Positions 34,684 to 44,682 are shown, numbered from the stretch's first letter. The stretch is DNA of 57,400 nucleotides from Clostridium sp. N3C (GCF_900095445.1 NZ_FMJL01000011.1:1-57400), one strand, 5' to 3'. Notes: generated by a model from the sequence alone, not told the origin. A program made the numbers and translations.

Positions 34684-36075
34684 ATGGAAAATATATTAGT
34701 AAAGGAGTTGTATAGAAACACCTCCCAATACCTAGATAAAATCATAACAGTATCAGGATGGGTAAGGACTCTTAGAGCTTCTAATGCTTTTGGTTTTATT
34801 GAATTAAATGATGGAAGTTTCCTTAAAAATATACAGATAGTTTTCGATCAGAATCTAGATAATTTTAAAGAAATATCAAAGGTAAATGTAAGCGCTTCTT
34901 TAAGGGTTACAGGAAAGTTAATAGCTACTCCTCAGGCAAAGCAACCTTTTGAAATTCAAGCTTCTGAAGTAGTTATTGAAGGTCAATCTTCTCCTGATTA
35001 TCCTCTTCAAAAGAAGAGACATAGCTTTGAATTCCTTAGAGAAATCGCTCATCTAAGACCTAGAAGCAACACCTTTTCAGCAGTGTTTAGAGTTCGTTCC
35101 TTAGCAGCTTTTGCTATCCACAAGTTCTTCCAGGAAAGAGGCTTTATTTATACCCATACTCCAATAATAACTGGTAGCGACTGTGAAGGTGCTGGTGAAA
35201 TGTTTAGAGTAACCACCATGGATTTTGACAACCCTCCTAGAAAAGAAGATGGAAGCATTGATTTCTCAGAAGATTTCTTCGGCAAGGAAACTAACCTAAC
35301 TGTAAGCGGTCAATTAGCAGCAGAAGCCTATGCTTTAGCTTTTAGAAATGTATATACTTTTGGTCCTACTTTCAGAGCTGAAAATTCAAACACTACAAGA
35401 CACGCAGCAGAATTCTGGATGATAGAGCCAGAAATTGCTTTTGCAGATCTTGAAGATGACATGCGTTTAGCAGAAGACATGATTAAGTATATCATCAATT
35501 ATGTAATGGAAAATGCTCCAGAGGAAATGGAGTTCTTTAACAACTTTATAGATAAGGAATTACTAGATAGATTAAACAATGTAGTTTCTTCAGATTTTGC
35601 AAGAATAACTTATACTGAAGCTATTGAATTATTGCAGAAATCCGGTGAGAATTTCACCTATCCTGTAAAATGGGGTTGTGACCTTCAAACAGAACATGAA
35701 AGATATATTACAGAAAAAGTATTTAAAAAGCCTGTTTTCGTAACAGACTATCCAAAGGAAATAAAGGCCTTTTATATGAGATTAAATGACGATAACAAGA
35801 CTGTAGCCGCTATGGACCTTCTTGTTCCAGGTGTTGGTGAAATAATAGGCGGAAGCCAAAGAGAAGAAAGATTAGATATGTTAGAAAAGAGAATTGATGA
35901 ACTAGGCCTTAAGAAAGAAGATTACTGGTGGTATCTAGAGCTTAGAAAATATGGTGGCACCAAGCATGCCGGCTTTGGTTTAGGTTTTGAAAGAATAATA
36001 ATGTACATTACTGGTATGGGCAACATAAGAGACGTTATACCTTTCCCAAGAACAACAAAAAATGCATTGTTCTAG
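34684..36075 (+). CDS. asnS: Asparaginyl-tRNA synthetase
   Basis: A class IIb synthetase of 463 residues, the normal length. An OB-fold anticodon domain ([24 protein letters not shown] in parts) is followed by the catalytic core with motif 2 ([20 protein letters not shown] in parts) and motif 3 ([15 protein letters not shown]). The asparagine-specific type is shown by [13 protein letters not shown] and [15 protein letters not shown] at 34684 gives the family N-terminus; AAAGGATGG lies about 10 nt before. It diverges from the permease operon. Confidence 0.96.
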   Translation: MENILVKELYRNTSQYLDKIITVSGWVRTLRASNAFGFIELNDGSFLKNIQIVFDQNLDNFKEISKVNVSASLRVTGKLIATPQAKQPFEIQASEVVIEGQSSPDYPLQKKRHSFEFLREIAHLRPRSNTFSAVFRVRSLAAFAIHKFFQERGFIYTHTPIITGSDCEGAGEMFRVTTMDFDNPPRKEDGSIDFSEDFFGKETNLTVSGQLAAEAYALAFRNVYTFGPTFRAENSNTTRHAAEFWMIEPEIAFADLEDDMRLAEDMIKYIINYVMENAPEEMEFFNNFIDKELLDRLNNVVSSDFARITYTEAIELLQKSGENFTYPVKWGCDLQTEHERYITEKVFKKPVFVTDYPKEIKAFYMRLNDDNKTVAAMDLLVPGVGEIIGGSQREERLDMLEKRIDELGLKKEDYWWYLELRKYGGTKHAGFGLGFERIIMYITGMGNIRDVIPFPRTTKNALF

Positions 36076-36080
36076 AATTT

Positions 36081-36113
36081 AGCTATTGGAGCTTAAGCTT
36101 CAATAGCTTTTTT
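36081..36113 (+). terminator. Terminator of asnS
   Basis: AGCTATTG-g-AGCTT pairs with AAGCT-t-CAATAGCT, then a T run. Confidence 0.9.
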
Positions 36114-36139
36114 ATCTTTTATCTTCACTATTTATCTTT

Positions 36140-36197
36140 GTTTAAAAAAGTGTTAATGACACCTAAAGAAGGTTGTCCATCAACACTTTTCTTAAAC
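36140..36197 (-). terminator. Terminator-like hairpin after the PBP gene
   Basis: GTTTAAAAAAGTGTT (36140-36154) pairs imperfectly with AACACTTTTCTTAAAC (36182-36197), with a T-rich strand on the minus side and a 27-nt loop. Confidence 0.6.
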
Positions 36198-36248
36198 ATA
36201 GCTATATATTTAAAGTTATATATTTTGATACAGAAATCTATCTACTGC

Positions 36249-38156
36249 CTATTGCTCTGGATTATTGCCAGCATTTGTACTTTTTGTAGCCTTTGCTTCT
36301 TCATTTCCACTGGCTTTTGTCCCTTCTTCACTTTTCTTTTGCTCATCCTGCTGGCCTTCTTTCTTCTCCTGCGTTGTAGTTAGTTCTTCTGGCTTGTCAG
36401 GAGGTATATTCATTATTACAAAAAGCTCTTCAAATAGTTTTTTGGCTGCAGGTACTGCGGTAGAAGATGCATAATAATTAGATGAATCCGGATCGTCTAC
36501 TGTTACTATTAAAGTAACCTTAGGATTATCAACGGGAGCCATACCTGCAAAGGATGATACATATCTACCAGTTAAATACCTTCCGTTTTCAGCCTTACTA
36601 GCGGTTCCTGTCTTACCAGCAATGCTATATCCCGGTATAATTGTAGCCTTAGAAGTTCCCTCTAATACAACCTTCTCCATATATTTTCTTTGCTCAGCAG
36701 CCTTTTCCTTGGAAAGGACTGTCCTCATGGCTAGGTTATCATAGGTCTTATCTACTATTTTATTGCCATCCCTATAATAGTAAACTTCCTTCATAACATG
36801 AGGTCTTATCCAAGTTCCACCATTGGCAACAGCGTTAAAGGCAGCCAAATATTGAACTTGATTTACTGCAATTCCATGACCATAGGATGTTGTTGCAAAT
36901 TCTACTGGTCCCATATTTTGCAAGCTTGTTACTAATCCATCAGATTCTCCTGGTAAATCTACACCACTTTTTTGACTGAATCCCATAAGCTGAATATAAT
37001 TATATAGATTTTCTTTACCAATTTTTTCAGCTAACTGAATAAAGCCAACATTACATGAATTTTTTATTATGTCTGAAATATCCTCATATCCGTGTCCCTC
37101 TCGTTTATCACAGTATAGCGTTGTACCTCCTATAGTTATGCTGCCACTGCAATAAAATTCTTTTCCTCCTTGAAGGGCATTATTGTATAAGCCTGCTGCT
37201 GCAGTTATAACCTTAAAAATAGAACCAGGTTCAAAAACATTAGTTACTGCTCTGTTTTTCCACATCTCTAGAATCTCTTCCTTTGTTTCAGCTCCTGTGT
37301 TAGGATTGTTAGGATCATAACTTGGATAATTGGTCAAAGCTAAAATTTCGCCAGTATCAGGATCCATTATTGTAATGCTAACAGAATGGGACTTAGTCTC
37401 TTCATAGGTTTCTTTGGCAACTCTCTCCGCTAGCTCTTGAATTCTCTCATCTATGGTAAGCATGAGATTTTTTCCGTCTACCGGTTCTATAACAGTGGAT
37501 TCAGTATAGGGTAAGCTATTATTTGCTGCATCTGTTTCCACCACTTTTACTCCTGGAATACCTGTAAGAACATCATTATAACTAAGTTCTACTCCCGTTA
37601 CCGGATCTCCATTCATATTTATATGGCCTAAAACATGGGAAAGGAAGGACCCATTAGTATAATATCTCTTTACATCATCAGATATTATTATGCCTTCCAG
37701 CTTTAAAGCCTTTACCGCATCTACAACACTTTTTTCTACTTTTCTTTTTAAAGATACAAATTGAGAAGGCTTACCCTCGGCATCTGTGGTACTCATTATC
37801 TTTTCCATTTCAGAAAGATCCATTTCCAGCGCACTGGCTAAATCCCTTGTTACATCAGCCTCCGATAAATTTTTCTTTTTAATATATTTTTTTAAGGTTT
37901 TTAAGTCTGCATCTATTCTGAAAACCTTAATACTAATAGCTAGTTCAGAACCATTTCTATCAACAATTGTGCCTCTTTGTGGAGCTATTTCAATAGTCTT
38001 AGTATGCCTTTGTAAGGCCTTAAGCTTTAAATCTACATTTCCTTCAAAGGCCATTAAATATATTAACCTACCTATAAGGGAAATAAATACTACAGAAAAA
38101 ATTAAAGCAACAATTAACATCCTACTTTTCTTAATCAACTTTTTCCTCTTTTTCAA
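36249..38156 (-). CDS. Class B penicillin-binding protein (transpeptidase)
   Basis: About 635 residues: an N-terminal membrane anchor (about residues 14-35), a dimerisation domain (QRGTIVDRNGSELAISI) and a transpeptidase domain with SxxK (PGSIFKV), SxN (KNSCNVGF) and KTG (AGKTGTAS). It cross-links peptidoglycan outside the membrane. Length and order fit FtsI/SpoVD-type proteins, but PASTA domains are missing and a polar Lys/Glu/Asn-rich tail replaces them, so septal versus sporulation role is open. The TTG at 38156 follows GGGGTGAG by 7 nt; a GTG four codons earlier lies within that site. Confidence 0.9.
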   Translation of the reverse strand: MKKRKKLIKKSRMLIVALIFSVVFISLIGRLIYLMAFEGNVDLKLKALQRHTKTIEIAPQRGTIVDRNGSELAISIKVFRIDADLKTLKKYIKKKNLSEADVTRDLASALEMDLSEMEKIMSTTDAEGKPSQFVSLKRKVEKSVVDAVKALKLEGIIISDDVKRYYTNGSFLSHVLGHINMNGDPVTGVELSYNDVLTGIPGVKVVETDAANNSLPYTESTVIEPVDGKNLMLTIDERIQELAERVAKETYEETKSHSVSITIMDPDTGEILALTNYPSYDPNNPNTGAETKEEILEMWKNRAVTNVFEPGSIFKVITAAAGLYNNALQGGKEFYCSGSITIGGTTLYCDKREGHGYEDISDIIKNSCNVGFIQLAEKIGKENLYNYIQLMGFSQKSGVDLPGESDGLVTSLQNMGPVEFATTSYGHGIAVNQVQYLAAFNAVANGGTWIRPHVMKEVYYYRDGNKIVDKTYDNLAMRTVLSKEKAAEQRKYMEKVVLEGTSKATIIPGYSIAGKTGTASKAENGRYLTGRYVSSFAGMAPVDNPKVTLIVTVDDPDSSNYYASSTAVPAAKKLFEELFVIMNIPPDKPEELTTTQEKKEGQQDEQKKSEEGTKASGNEEAKATKSTNAGNNPEQ

Positions 38157-38293
38157 GGTTACTCTCACCCCATTTTTGTTTATACAAAATTAAATGCTTG
38201 TCCTCTTTTTTCTATAAGTAATTATACCATAATGCTACTAAATTTCGATGCAAATTGATAGTCCAAATTATACCACTATAAAATATTTACAAA

Positions 38294-38335
38294 AAAATAT
38301 TGATGAACAAGGGACATCTTGATCATCAATATTTT
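38294..38335 (-). terminator. Terminator of nrdDG
   Basis: AATATTGATGA (38296-38306) pairs with TCATCAATATT (38323-38333), with a T run on the minus strand. Confidence 0.85.
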
Positions 38336-38371
38336 CTAATTTATGTATTAAAAGCTTATAATTAAATCATC

Positions 38372-38887
38372 TTAATAGTCTAAAGTTATCACATCACCAG
38401 AAACCATGCTCTTTTTTACATCTATTATTCTTTGGTTACTAGAACCTCTAAATCTTAGTCCTTCTACTTTATTTTCTATTTGAAACTTTCCATCTACCAA
38501 TACATTGATGTTATCTAAAAGTTCCTTCCACCCTTTGTGCTTATGAGAGTTTTCTATTATGTATTCAAAGGTATATCCGGTATAACACCAAATATTTAGA
38601 CCTTTACTTTTTAATTTTGAAGCTATGTAAGCAAATTTATCCGCTTGCTCTAGTGGGTCTCCTCCACTAAAGGTTACTCCCCTTAACATAGGATTTTGTA
38701 AAATATCTTTTACTAAATCATCAGCAGCAAATTCTTTACCTCCATCAAAGCAATGAGTATCTGGATTAAAGCAACCTTTGCAATTATGTTTACATCCTTG
38801 TGAAAAAAGCACTCTTCTTATACCTGGTCCATTTACTAAACTTTCATAAGCTATTCCAGAAAGCCTAACATATACCCTTTCTTCCAT
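38372..38887 (-). CDS. nrdG: Anaerobic ribonucleotide reductase activating protein
   Basis: The 171-residue radical-SAM protein has the CxxxCxxC cluster (CKHNCKGCF) and GVTFSGGDPLEQ, and ends with the short fold typical of NrdG. It makes the glycyl radical on NrdD. ATG at 38887 follows AAGGAG; the open frame runs further upstream into nrdD but has no start there. It lies 19 nt after nrdD in the same operon. Confidence 0.95.
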   Translation of the reverse strand: MEERVYVRLSGIAYESLVNGPGIRRVLFSQGCKHNCKGCFNPDTHCFDGGKEFAADDLVKDILQNPMLRGVTFSGGDPLEQADKFAYIASKLKSKGLNIWCYTGYTFEYIIENSHKHKGWKELLDNINVLVDGKFQIENKVEGLRFRGSSNQRIIDVKKSMVSGDVITLDY

Positions 38888-38906
38888 AACATTCTCCTTC
38901 TTATTT

Positions 38907-41015
38907 TTATACGTAGTTATGTTTTTTAGAAGTATGTGATATTCTATCAGCTTTCTCTGCAGATTTACCTGGTCCAAATCTTTCGTCTAAGCTTAAGTAA
39001 CCTGTTACTCTAGATACACCCTGTAAATTATGACTTCCGCACTTTGGACATTTGCTCTGTCCTATATGTAAGTGAGTTCCACAGTCCTTGCAGTATCTTA
39101 TATGGAAGTTGATCCCTAAATAGCTGATATTAGTACACTTATAAGCATAATTTAATATATCCATAATAACTTCTTCTGAAGGAGTATCATCTAATTCCAA
39201 GTAAGAAATATGACCACCATTACATAGCTTATGGTATGGTGCTTCTATATCTATTTTATCCTTTATAGATATAGGGAAGCCTACAGGGATATGATAGCTG
39301 TTTGTATAATAATCTTTATCTGTAACTCCTTCTATTATACCAAAGACTTTTTTATCCTGCATAATAAACCTTCCACTTAAACCTTCTGCTGGTGTTGCAT
39401 AGGTGCTCCAGTTTAATTTATCTTTCTTAGTCATTTCATTTGTAAAGTTTCTTATATGACTAATTATCTTTAAACCTAATTCTCTTGCCTCTGTGTCCTG
39501 TCCATGGTGTTTACCTGTCAAGGCAGTTAAAGTTTCTGCCAATCCTATAAATCCTATTCCCCAAGTTCCTTGTCTTAAAATTGGTTCTATAGAATCTTCC
39601 GGCTGAAGATTTTCTGATCCTTTAAGTAAACCTTGACCTGCAACGAAAGGTAAATCTTTTACTTTTAAATTCTTTAATACATTATATCTATGTAGTAAAG
39701 CTTCTCTAGTTAAAGCTAATCTATTATCCAGTAATTCAAAAAATTTGTCTATATCGCCCTTAGCTAAAATTCCTAATCTAGGTAAGTTGATAGTTGCTGG
39801 AGCTATGTTTCCTCTACCCTTTGTTCCTGGTTCTCCATTTATGTTTGATATAATATAGGTTCTACAGCCCATAGTTGCAGGTATGATGCCTCTATCAAAA
39901 TATTCTTTATTAAAGTCCGCATCCATATTCATAAAGGTAGGATTCATTCGCTTTGCTGCCACTCTGCAGGCAAGCTTAAACAAATAGTGATATGGATCTC
40001 CTGGCTCTCTGTTAACTCCAGCTTTTACTCTAAAAATTATATTAGGAAATATAGGTTGTTCACCTTTTCCTAGTCCCTTTTCATATTCTAAAAGGAATAT
40101 TTCACAAATTAACGCTGCATCCTCAGAATTAGGTATACCAATATTTATTGAGCTAAAAGGCACTTGGGAACCTGCTCTTGAGTGCATAGTGTTTAAATTG
40201 TAAACAATACCCTGCATAGCCTGGGAAATAGTCCTTTTTAATTTTTTATCTATTACCGCATCAATTTGATCCTGACTAAGTCCTAATTCCTCTAATTCTT
40301 TCCTTATTTCTGCTCTGGTGGGTCCTACAAAGGCAGCTAAATCATTGTCAAAATCCGGATGGGACTGACCTCCAAACATATCGTTCTGAGTGGATTGTAA
40401 TAGTATACAGGATAATTCTGCCGCAGATTCTATTCTTTTAGGCTTATTTATAGTACCATAACCTGTATTAAATCCTCTTTCTAAGACCTCTTTTGTAGGA
40501 ATATGTAAGCAATTTATAGTAAGATTATAAGAATCTAAGTCATGATAATATATATCACCGTTTTCATGAGCTTTGGCTAAATGCTTAGGCATTGTTGCAA
40601 GATTGTGCCACTTATTAGATTCACTGGCAATTCTCAATAGTTTTGAACTGAAATTATTTCCTACATTAGCATTATCTCTGTCTGTTTCAACACCGATTCT
40701 TCCAATAGCTTTCATTAAGTCGGATTTAATTTCTCTTATCTTTGTTCTCTCTTTTCTATAATTTGAGTAAGAATTACCTATTTCGTGGTAACCATTTTCA
40801 AACAATGTCTTTTCCACTAAATTTTGAATATCTTCCACAGTTATATAATCAAAGCCCAAAGACTCTATTTTTTTTATAACCTTTTGAGTTAATTCTATTG
40901 CCTCACTTTCTTTCAAATTAAAGGTAATCTCTTGTGCTGCACCTTTAATAGCTTCAGTGATTTTGACGGAATTAAAAGAGTCCTTTCTACCGTCCCTCTT
41001 CACAACATGTAGCAT
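38907..41015 (-). CDS. nrdD: Anaerobic ribonucleoside-triphosphate reductase
   Basis: The 702-residue enzyme reduces ribonucleotides to deoxyribonucleotides without oxygen. It has an N-terminal ATP-cone (VVKRDGRKDSFNSVKITEAI), the large barrel (SRAGSQVPFSSINIG), a C-terminal zinc site (CKDCGTHLHIGQSKCPKCG) and the glycyl radical loop SRVTGYLS with Gly near residue 672. GGGGGTCG precedes the ATG. It is the first gene of nrdDG, with a promoter and a probable NrdR box upstream. Confidence 0.97.
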   Translation of the reverse strand: MLHVVKRDGRKDSFNSVKITEAIKGAAQEITFNLKESEAIELTQKVIKKIESLGFDYITVEDIQNLVEKTLFENGYHEIGNSYSNYRKERTKIREIKSDLMKAIGRIGVETDRDNANVGNNFSSKLLRIASESNKWHNLATMPKHLAKAHENGDIYYHDLDSYNLTINCLHIPTKEVLERGFNTGYGTINKPKRIESAAELSCILLQSTQNDMFGGQSHPDFDNDLAAFVGPTRAEIRKELEELGLSQDQIDAVIDKKLKRTISQAMQGIVYNLNTMHSRAGSQVPFSSINIGIPNSEDAALICEIFLLEYEKGLGKGEQPIFPNIIFRVKAGVNREPGDPYHYLFKLACRVAAKRMNPTFMNMDADFNKEYFDRGIIPATMGCRTYIISNINGEPGTKGRGNIAPATINLPRLGILAKGDIDKFFELLDNRLALTREALLHRYNVLKNLKVKDLPFVAGQGLLKGSENLQPEDSIEPILRQGTWGIGFIGLAETLTALTGKHHGQDTEARELGLKIISHIRNFTNEMTKKDKLNWSTYATPAEGLSGRFIMQDKKVFGIIEGVTDKDYYTNSYHIPVGFPISIKDKIDIEAPYHKLCNGGHISYLELDDTPSEEVIMDILNYAYKCTNISYLGINFHIRYCKDCGTHLHIGQSKCPKCGSHNLQGVSRVTGYLSLDERFGPGKSAEKADRISHTSKKHNYV

Positions 41016-41031
41016 TTATACGACCCCCATT

Positions 41032-41082
41032 ACACAATATATTGTACCACGCTATTATACTCCTATTAGATATTATTATCAA
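41032..41082 (-). promoter_or_regulatory. nrdDG promoter with NrdR-like box
   Basis: On the minus strand TTGATA (41082-41077), 17-bp spacer and TATAAT (41059-41054) form a strong promoter. ACACAATATATTGTA (41032-41046) is a near-perfect match to the NrdR box (acaCwAtATaTwgtgt) and covers the expected start site. A clear second box, usual for NrdR, is not seen. Nothing else stands out in 41083-41306. Confidence 0.75.
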
Positions 41083-41306
41083 TTATTAAATATTCCTTTC
41101 CATCTGATAATTCTCTATTACTTCAATTCACCTTTATTTTTTTTCATTTCTTTTTCTTTTTCTCTTGTTGACATATATTAATTTATTTATTTGGTATAAC
41201 CACTATAGGATATATAGTATAATATTGTAGTTAATTCCTTTTTTGTATTAATAATCCAAAGAGGATTCTGCTAAATAAATAATAAGATGAAGGTGGTTAA
41301 ATAATT

Positions 41307-42398
41307 ATGTATGGCAAAAATCCAAGAAAAAGAAACATGGGAAAAAGACTTTTAGGTACAATATGCCTCCTTCTTGTTGGCTCTGCAATCGGTTATGCTA
41401 CCTTTAATAGAGAAAATCCAAAAATAAATGCAAATCTACCCAAAACAGAACAGCAAGAAGGAGAAGACTCAATTAATAAGAATAAAGAAGCTGTAGAACC
41501 GGTAGATGTAAGCCCAACAGAGCAGTATATATCTCCTTATACAGGGCTTCAAGTTACAAAAGAGATTTATAATAACATACCTTTCATGGTTATAGTAGAA
41601 AACTCTAAACCTGCCAGACCTCAGTCCGGCCTATCAGAAGCAGATATTGTTTATGAAACCATGGCTGAAGGTGGTATACCTAGATTTATAGCCTTATTTC
41701 ATTCCAATAGCCCTAAAGAGATAGGTCCGGTAAGAAGTGCCCGCCCTTATTTTTTAACCATAGCAAAGGAATATGATCTTCCTTTTGGTCATTGTGGTGG
41801 CAGTCCTGCTGCTTTAGAATCTATTGAAAAGGAAAAGCTTATGAGCATGAATGAATTTGCCTATGGAGGATACTATTGGAGAGACAATTCAAGAAAAGCA
41901 CCTCACAACCTATATACTTCTGCTGATAAACTTAGAAGGTTAATAATGAACAAAAAATATACAAAACCAGCTATTGCTTCCTTAAAATTTAATAAGAGCT
42001 ACTGGGACAAAGATCTTAGCCCTGCTAAAAAAGTAAGCATGAAACTCAGTACATACTACAGTACATCTTATGAATTTAAGGATAATCTGTATTATAAATA
42101 TATGGATAATGAAGCTTCAACAGATAGACCTACTGGTGCCAATATAACTGCTTCAAACATTGTAGTGCAACTCACTGATATAAAAACTCTCAGTGACGGT
42201 CGTCTTGAAATAAAGCTTCTAGGTCAAGGTAAAGGTTATGTGATAAGTGCTGGCAAATACATTGAGATTAGTTGGCTAAAGGCTGATGAAAACTCTCCTA
42301 CTATTTTGAAGGATTCTGAAGGAAATATTGTAAGCCTTTCCCCAGGAAATACCTGGTGGCATATAGCAGATAGTAAATTGCAAATTAACTTTCAATAA
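41307..42398 (+). CDS. DUF3048 (YerB-like) membrane-anchored protein
   Basis: The 363-residue protein has an N-terminal signal-anchor (about residues 12-30), an acidic linker and two DUF3048 parts: FMVIVENSKPARPQSGLSEA, then IPRFIALFHSNSPKEIGPVRSARPYF in pieces and VVQLTDIKTLSDGR. YerB-like proteins lie outside the membrane; their function is not settled. AAGGTGG precedes the ATG. Confidence 0.88.
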   Translation: MYGKNPRKRNMGKRLLGTICLLLVGSAIGYATFNRENPKINANLPKTEQQEGEDSINKNKEAVEPVDVSPTEQYISPYTGLQVTKEIYNNIPFMVIVENSKPARPQSGLSEADIVYETMAEGGIPRFIALFHSNSPKEIGPVRSARPYFLTIAKEYDLPFGHCGGSPAALESIEKEKLMSMNEFAYGGYYWRDNSRKAPHNLYTSADKLRRLIMNKKYTKPAIASLKFNKSYWDKDLSPAKKVSMKLSTYYSTSYEFKDNLYYKYMDNEASTDRPTGANITASNIVVQLTDIKTLSDGRLEIKLLGQGKGYVISAGKYIEISWLKADENSPTILKDSEGNIVSLSPGNTWWHIADSKLQINFQ

Positions 42399-42468
42399 TC
42401 CCTTTATGAAATAATTCCAGGAATAATTGTGTTACATTAAATGCACAATAATTCCGAGGTGATAACAG

Positions 42469-42648
42469 ATGAAAGGAAAAATAATAGATAAAAACCTAAC
42501 AGAAGCTTTTATTGCTCTAGAAAATGGAGATACCATAGATATTTCAATAAGTCGCCTTCCAAAGGACGTAAAGTTAGGAGATAAGATAGATATACCTAAA
42601 AATAATTCTTCAATAAATAATAATGATAGGTTGGTTGACTTTTTCTAA
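42469..42648 (+). CDS. Small DUF3006-like protein
   Basis: A 59-codon gene with good ribosome site GAGGTGAT 5 nt before the ATG. The product begins MKGKIIDKNLTEAFIALENG and continues with SRLPKDVKLGDKIDIPKNNS. The pattern of a short beta domain with LP and GD turns resembles DUF3006. The TPP riboswitch begins 40 bp later. Confidence 0.65.
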   Translation: MKGKIIDKNLTEAFIALENGDTIDISISRLPKDVKLGDKIDIPKNNSSINNNDRLVDFF

Positions 42649-42688
42649 TGGTTAGTCTACAATTAAATTGTCAATTTAATATCGGTTT

Positions 42689-42778
42689 ATGCTAGGGGTG
42701 CCATGAGCTGAGAAATGGTTATTGAAACCATTAACCCTCATACCTGATCTGGTTAGTACCAGCGTAGGGAAGCAAGAT
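42689..42778 (+). promoter_or_regulatory. TPP riboswitch (THI element)
   Basis: Conserved cores in order: AGGGGTGCC, GCTGAGA, ACCCTCATACCTGATCTGG, TAGTACCAGCGTAGGGAAGC. It binds thiamine pyrophosphate. The P3 arm AAATGGTTATTGAAACCATT is also seen. It controls thiT through the downstream terminator. Confidence 0.97.
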
Positions 42779-42806
42779 ATGAACTTTTTTTAATGTGATC
42801 ATATTG

Positions 42807-42833
42807 CCGCACCTATGGGTTGCGGTTTTTTTA
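42807..42833 (+). terminator. Riboswitch terminator before thiT
   Basis: CCGCA (42807-42811) pairs with TGCGG (42821-42825) with extra inner pairs, followed by a T run. Confidence 0.8.
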
Positions 42834-42855
42834 TTTTAATAAAGGGGGTTTCAAT

Positions 42856-43566
42856 ATGTCTAGTTTTTTTCAAAAAATCGTAGACAGTCTTAAAAATAGC
42901 TGGGAGGGAGTAAAAGAGATTAACATCCTAGAAAATTTCAAGGATATATTCTCTCAACCGCTAGGAATTTTAACTGTAGTAGCTTTACTTATAATAATGT
43001 TTGTTATGGTCAGAGCAAGAAAAATCAAGTTCACGCCAAGACTATTGGCACAAATTAGTATAATGTTAGCACTTACTATAATTTTAGATACCTTTAAAAT
43101 CTACAGATTACCTCAAGGAGGTAGTGTTACCTTAGGAAGTATGTTACCTATATTCCTTATATCTCTTTGGTACGGTCCAGAAATAGGTATGTTAACAGGA
43201 TTCATCTTCGGTATCATTTCCCTTATTTTAGGGCCTTATGTGATCCATCCTGTACAATTACTTCTAGATTATCCTCTCCCTTATTTAGCATTAGGTATCG
43301 CTGGCTACTTTAGAAAAAATAAGTATTTAGGTGTTACTATAGGCATAATTCTAAGATTTATTTGTCATATAGTATCTGGTGTGGTATTCTTTGCTGAATA
43401 CGCTGCAGAAAGTGGTTATTCTTCTGCCCTATTGTATTCTATTGTATATAACGGTAGTTTCTTAATTATAGATTCAGCTATATGCATAGTATTACTAGCA
43501 CTTATTCCCTTTGAAAAGCTAACTAAAGTAGCTAATAGCAGCTACCATGTAACAAGTAATAAATAA
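42856..43566 (+). CDS. thiT: Thiamine ECF transporter substrate-binding component
   Basis: The 236-residue protein has about six membrane helices and ThiT patterns: LPQGGSVTLGSMLPIFLISL, GPEIGMLTGFIFGI, HPVQLLLDYPLPYLALG and RFICHIVSGVVFFAEYA. It binds thiamine and works with shared EcfAA'T, not encoded here. ATG at 42856 follows AAAGGGGG by 8 nt. An extra amphipathic N-terminal part of about 45 residues precedes the first helix. TPP riboswitch control confirms the substrate. Confidence 0.93.
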   Translation: MSSFFQKIVDSLKNSWEGVKEINILENFKDIFSQPLGILTVVALLIIMFVMVRARKIKFTPRLLAQISIMLALTIILDTFKIYRLPQGGSVTLGSMLPIFLISLWYGPEIGMLTGFIFGIISLILGPYVIHPVQLLLDYPLPYLALGIAGYFRKNKYLGVTIGIILRFICHIVSGVVFFAEYAAESGYSSALLYSIVYNGSFLIIDSAICIVLLALIPFEKLTKVANSSYHVTSNK

Positions 43567-43567
43567 T

Positions 43568-43606
43568 AAAAAAAGATAGCCCTAAAAAATTGGGTTATCT
43601 TTTTTT
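43568..43606. terminator. Bidirectional terminator
   Basis: AAAAAAAGATAGCCC (43568-43582) pairs with GGGTTATCTTTTTTT (43592-43606). It separates convergent thiT and ferredoxin genes. Confidence 0.9.
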
Positions 43607-43609
43607 AAT

Positions 43610-43798
43610 CTACTCTACTTCGATTGCATTTACAGGACAGCTGCTTTCTGCTTCCTTAGCACTATCTTCAAATTCTGAAGGAACTTCATCAACTATTGTA
43701 CCTGCTTTACCATCATCTTGCATTTCGAAAACCTCTGGACATATAGAAGGGCATAAGCCACATCCTATACAAGTATCCTTATCCACCTTAGGAATCAT
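43610..43798 (-). CDS. Ferredoxin, single [4Fe-4S] type
   Basis: A 62-residue ferredoxin with CIGCGLCPSICP near residue 10 and SSCPVNAI near the C-terminus, giving the four ligands of one [4Fe-4S] cluster, plus one spare Cys. It carries electrons in the cytoplasm. ATG at 43798 follows GGAGGTG. It comes 47 nt after the Mrp gene, so may be co-transcribed with it. Confidence 0.93.
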   Translation of the reverse strand: MIPKVDKDTCIGCGLCPSICPEVFEMQDDGKAGTIVDEVPSEFEDSAKEAESSCPVNAIEVE

Positions 43799-43845
43799 TA
43801 ACAACACCTCCAAAGCTTCCATCTTCATTGCTTACAAATAATATT

Positions 43846-44682
43846 CTATACAATTTTACTAATTATATTCTCATATTTAGAAATATTAAATACGTATCTT
43901 TCAACTTCTCCATTTTCCATACTTTCCGTTAGATCTATATCTATTGGCAATTCCGCTATCAATGGTATGCCAAGATAGTCCGCTTGTTCTTCTGCACTTT
44001 TCTTGCTAAAAATTCTTATTTTTTCTTGGCAGTTACCGCATTGAACATATGACATATTCTCTACTACTCCTAGTATAGGAATATTAAGCTTTTGAGCCAT
44101 TATTACTACTTTCTTTACTATCATAGACACCATGTCCTGTGGTGTTGATACTATCATTATTGATGATAAAGGGAAGCTTTGCATAACGGTAAGAGCAATA
44201 TCACCAGTTCCTGGAGGCATATCTATTAATAAGTAATCTAATTCTCCCCAGTCTGTATCAGAAAACATTTGGCCAAGTACTCTAGTGATTATAGGTCCTC
44301 TCCAAATAACAGGCTCATCCTCTACTTCTGTTAAAAAGTTTAGAGACATAACTTTTATTCCACTTTTACTCATAACAGGTTGGAATATAACCTGATTCTC
44401 TTTTTCTCCTGGAATACCAGTAGCTCTTTCCTCCTGTAGACCAAAGAATCTTGGCATGGAAGGACCAGTAATATCCGCATCTAGCACTCCTACCTTATAA
44501 CCTTTTTTAGTTAACTCTAAAGCAGTAAGACCTGTTACTGTAGATTTACCTACTCCCCCTTTACCGCTGATTACGCCAATGATATTTTTAATTTTCCCAT
44601 GGCTTGGAACTAGTTTGGAACAAGAGTTTTGATTTTTACTACTACAGCTTTGTTTGCTGGCACAAGTGTCGCAATTTCCCAT
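43846..44682 (-). CDS. Mrp/NBP35-family Fe-S cluster carrier ATPase
   Basis: The 278-residue P-loop protein has the deviant Walker A GKGGVGKST, LDADITGPSMP and the cluster-binding CGNC (SYVQCGNCQEKI). An N-terminal Cys-rich leader (MGNCDTCASKQSC) resembles NBP35-type ligands. It carries Fe-S clusters to target proteins. AAAGGACG lies upstream of the ATG. The lipoprotein gene ends 15 nt before it, giving a possible operon lipoprotein-mrp-ferredoxin. Confidence 0.93.
   Translation of the reverse strand: MGNCDTCASKQSCSSKNQNSCSKLVPSHGKIKNIIGVISGKGGVGKSTVTGLTALELTKKGYKVGVLDADITGPSMPRFFGLQEERATGIPGEKENQVIFQPVMSKSGIKVMSLNFLTEVEDEPVIWRGPIITRVLGQMFSDTDWGELDYLLIDMPPGTGDIALTVMQSFPLSSIMIVSTPQDMVSMIVKKVVIMAQKLNIPILGVVENMSYVQCGNCQEKIRIFSKKSAEEQADYLGIPLIAELPIDIDLTESMENGEVERYVFNISKYENIISKIV

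Noticed and set aside
36138..36474. Overlapping plus-strand frames opposite the 3' end of the PBP gene
   Set aside because: They are antisense to the Lys/Glu-rich tail, have biased hydrophobic composition and no ribosome sites.
42820..42855. Upstream start of thiT
   Set aside because: The extra codons lie in the TPP riboswitch terminator; ATG at 42856 has AAAGGGGG.
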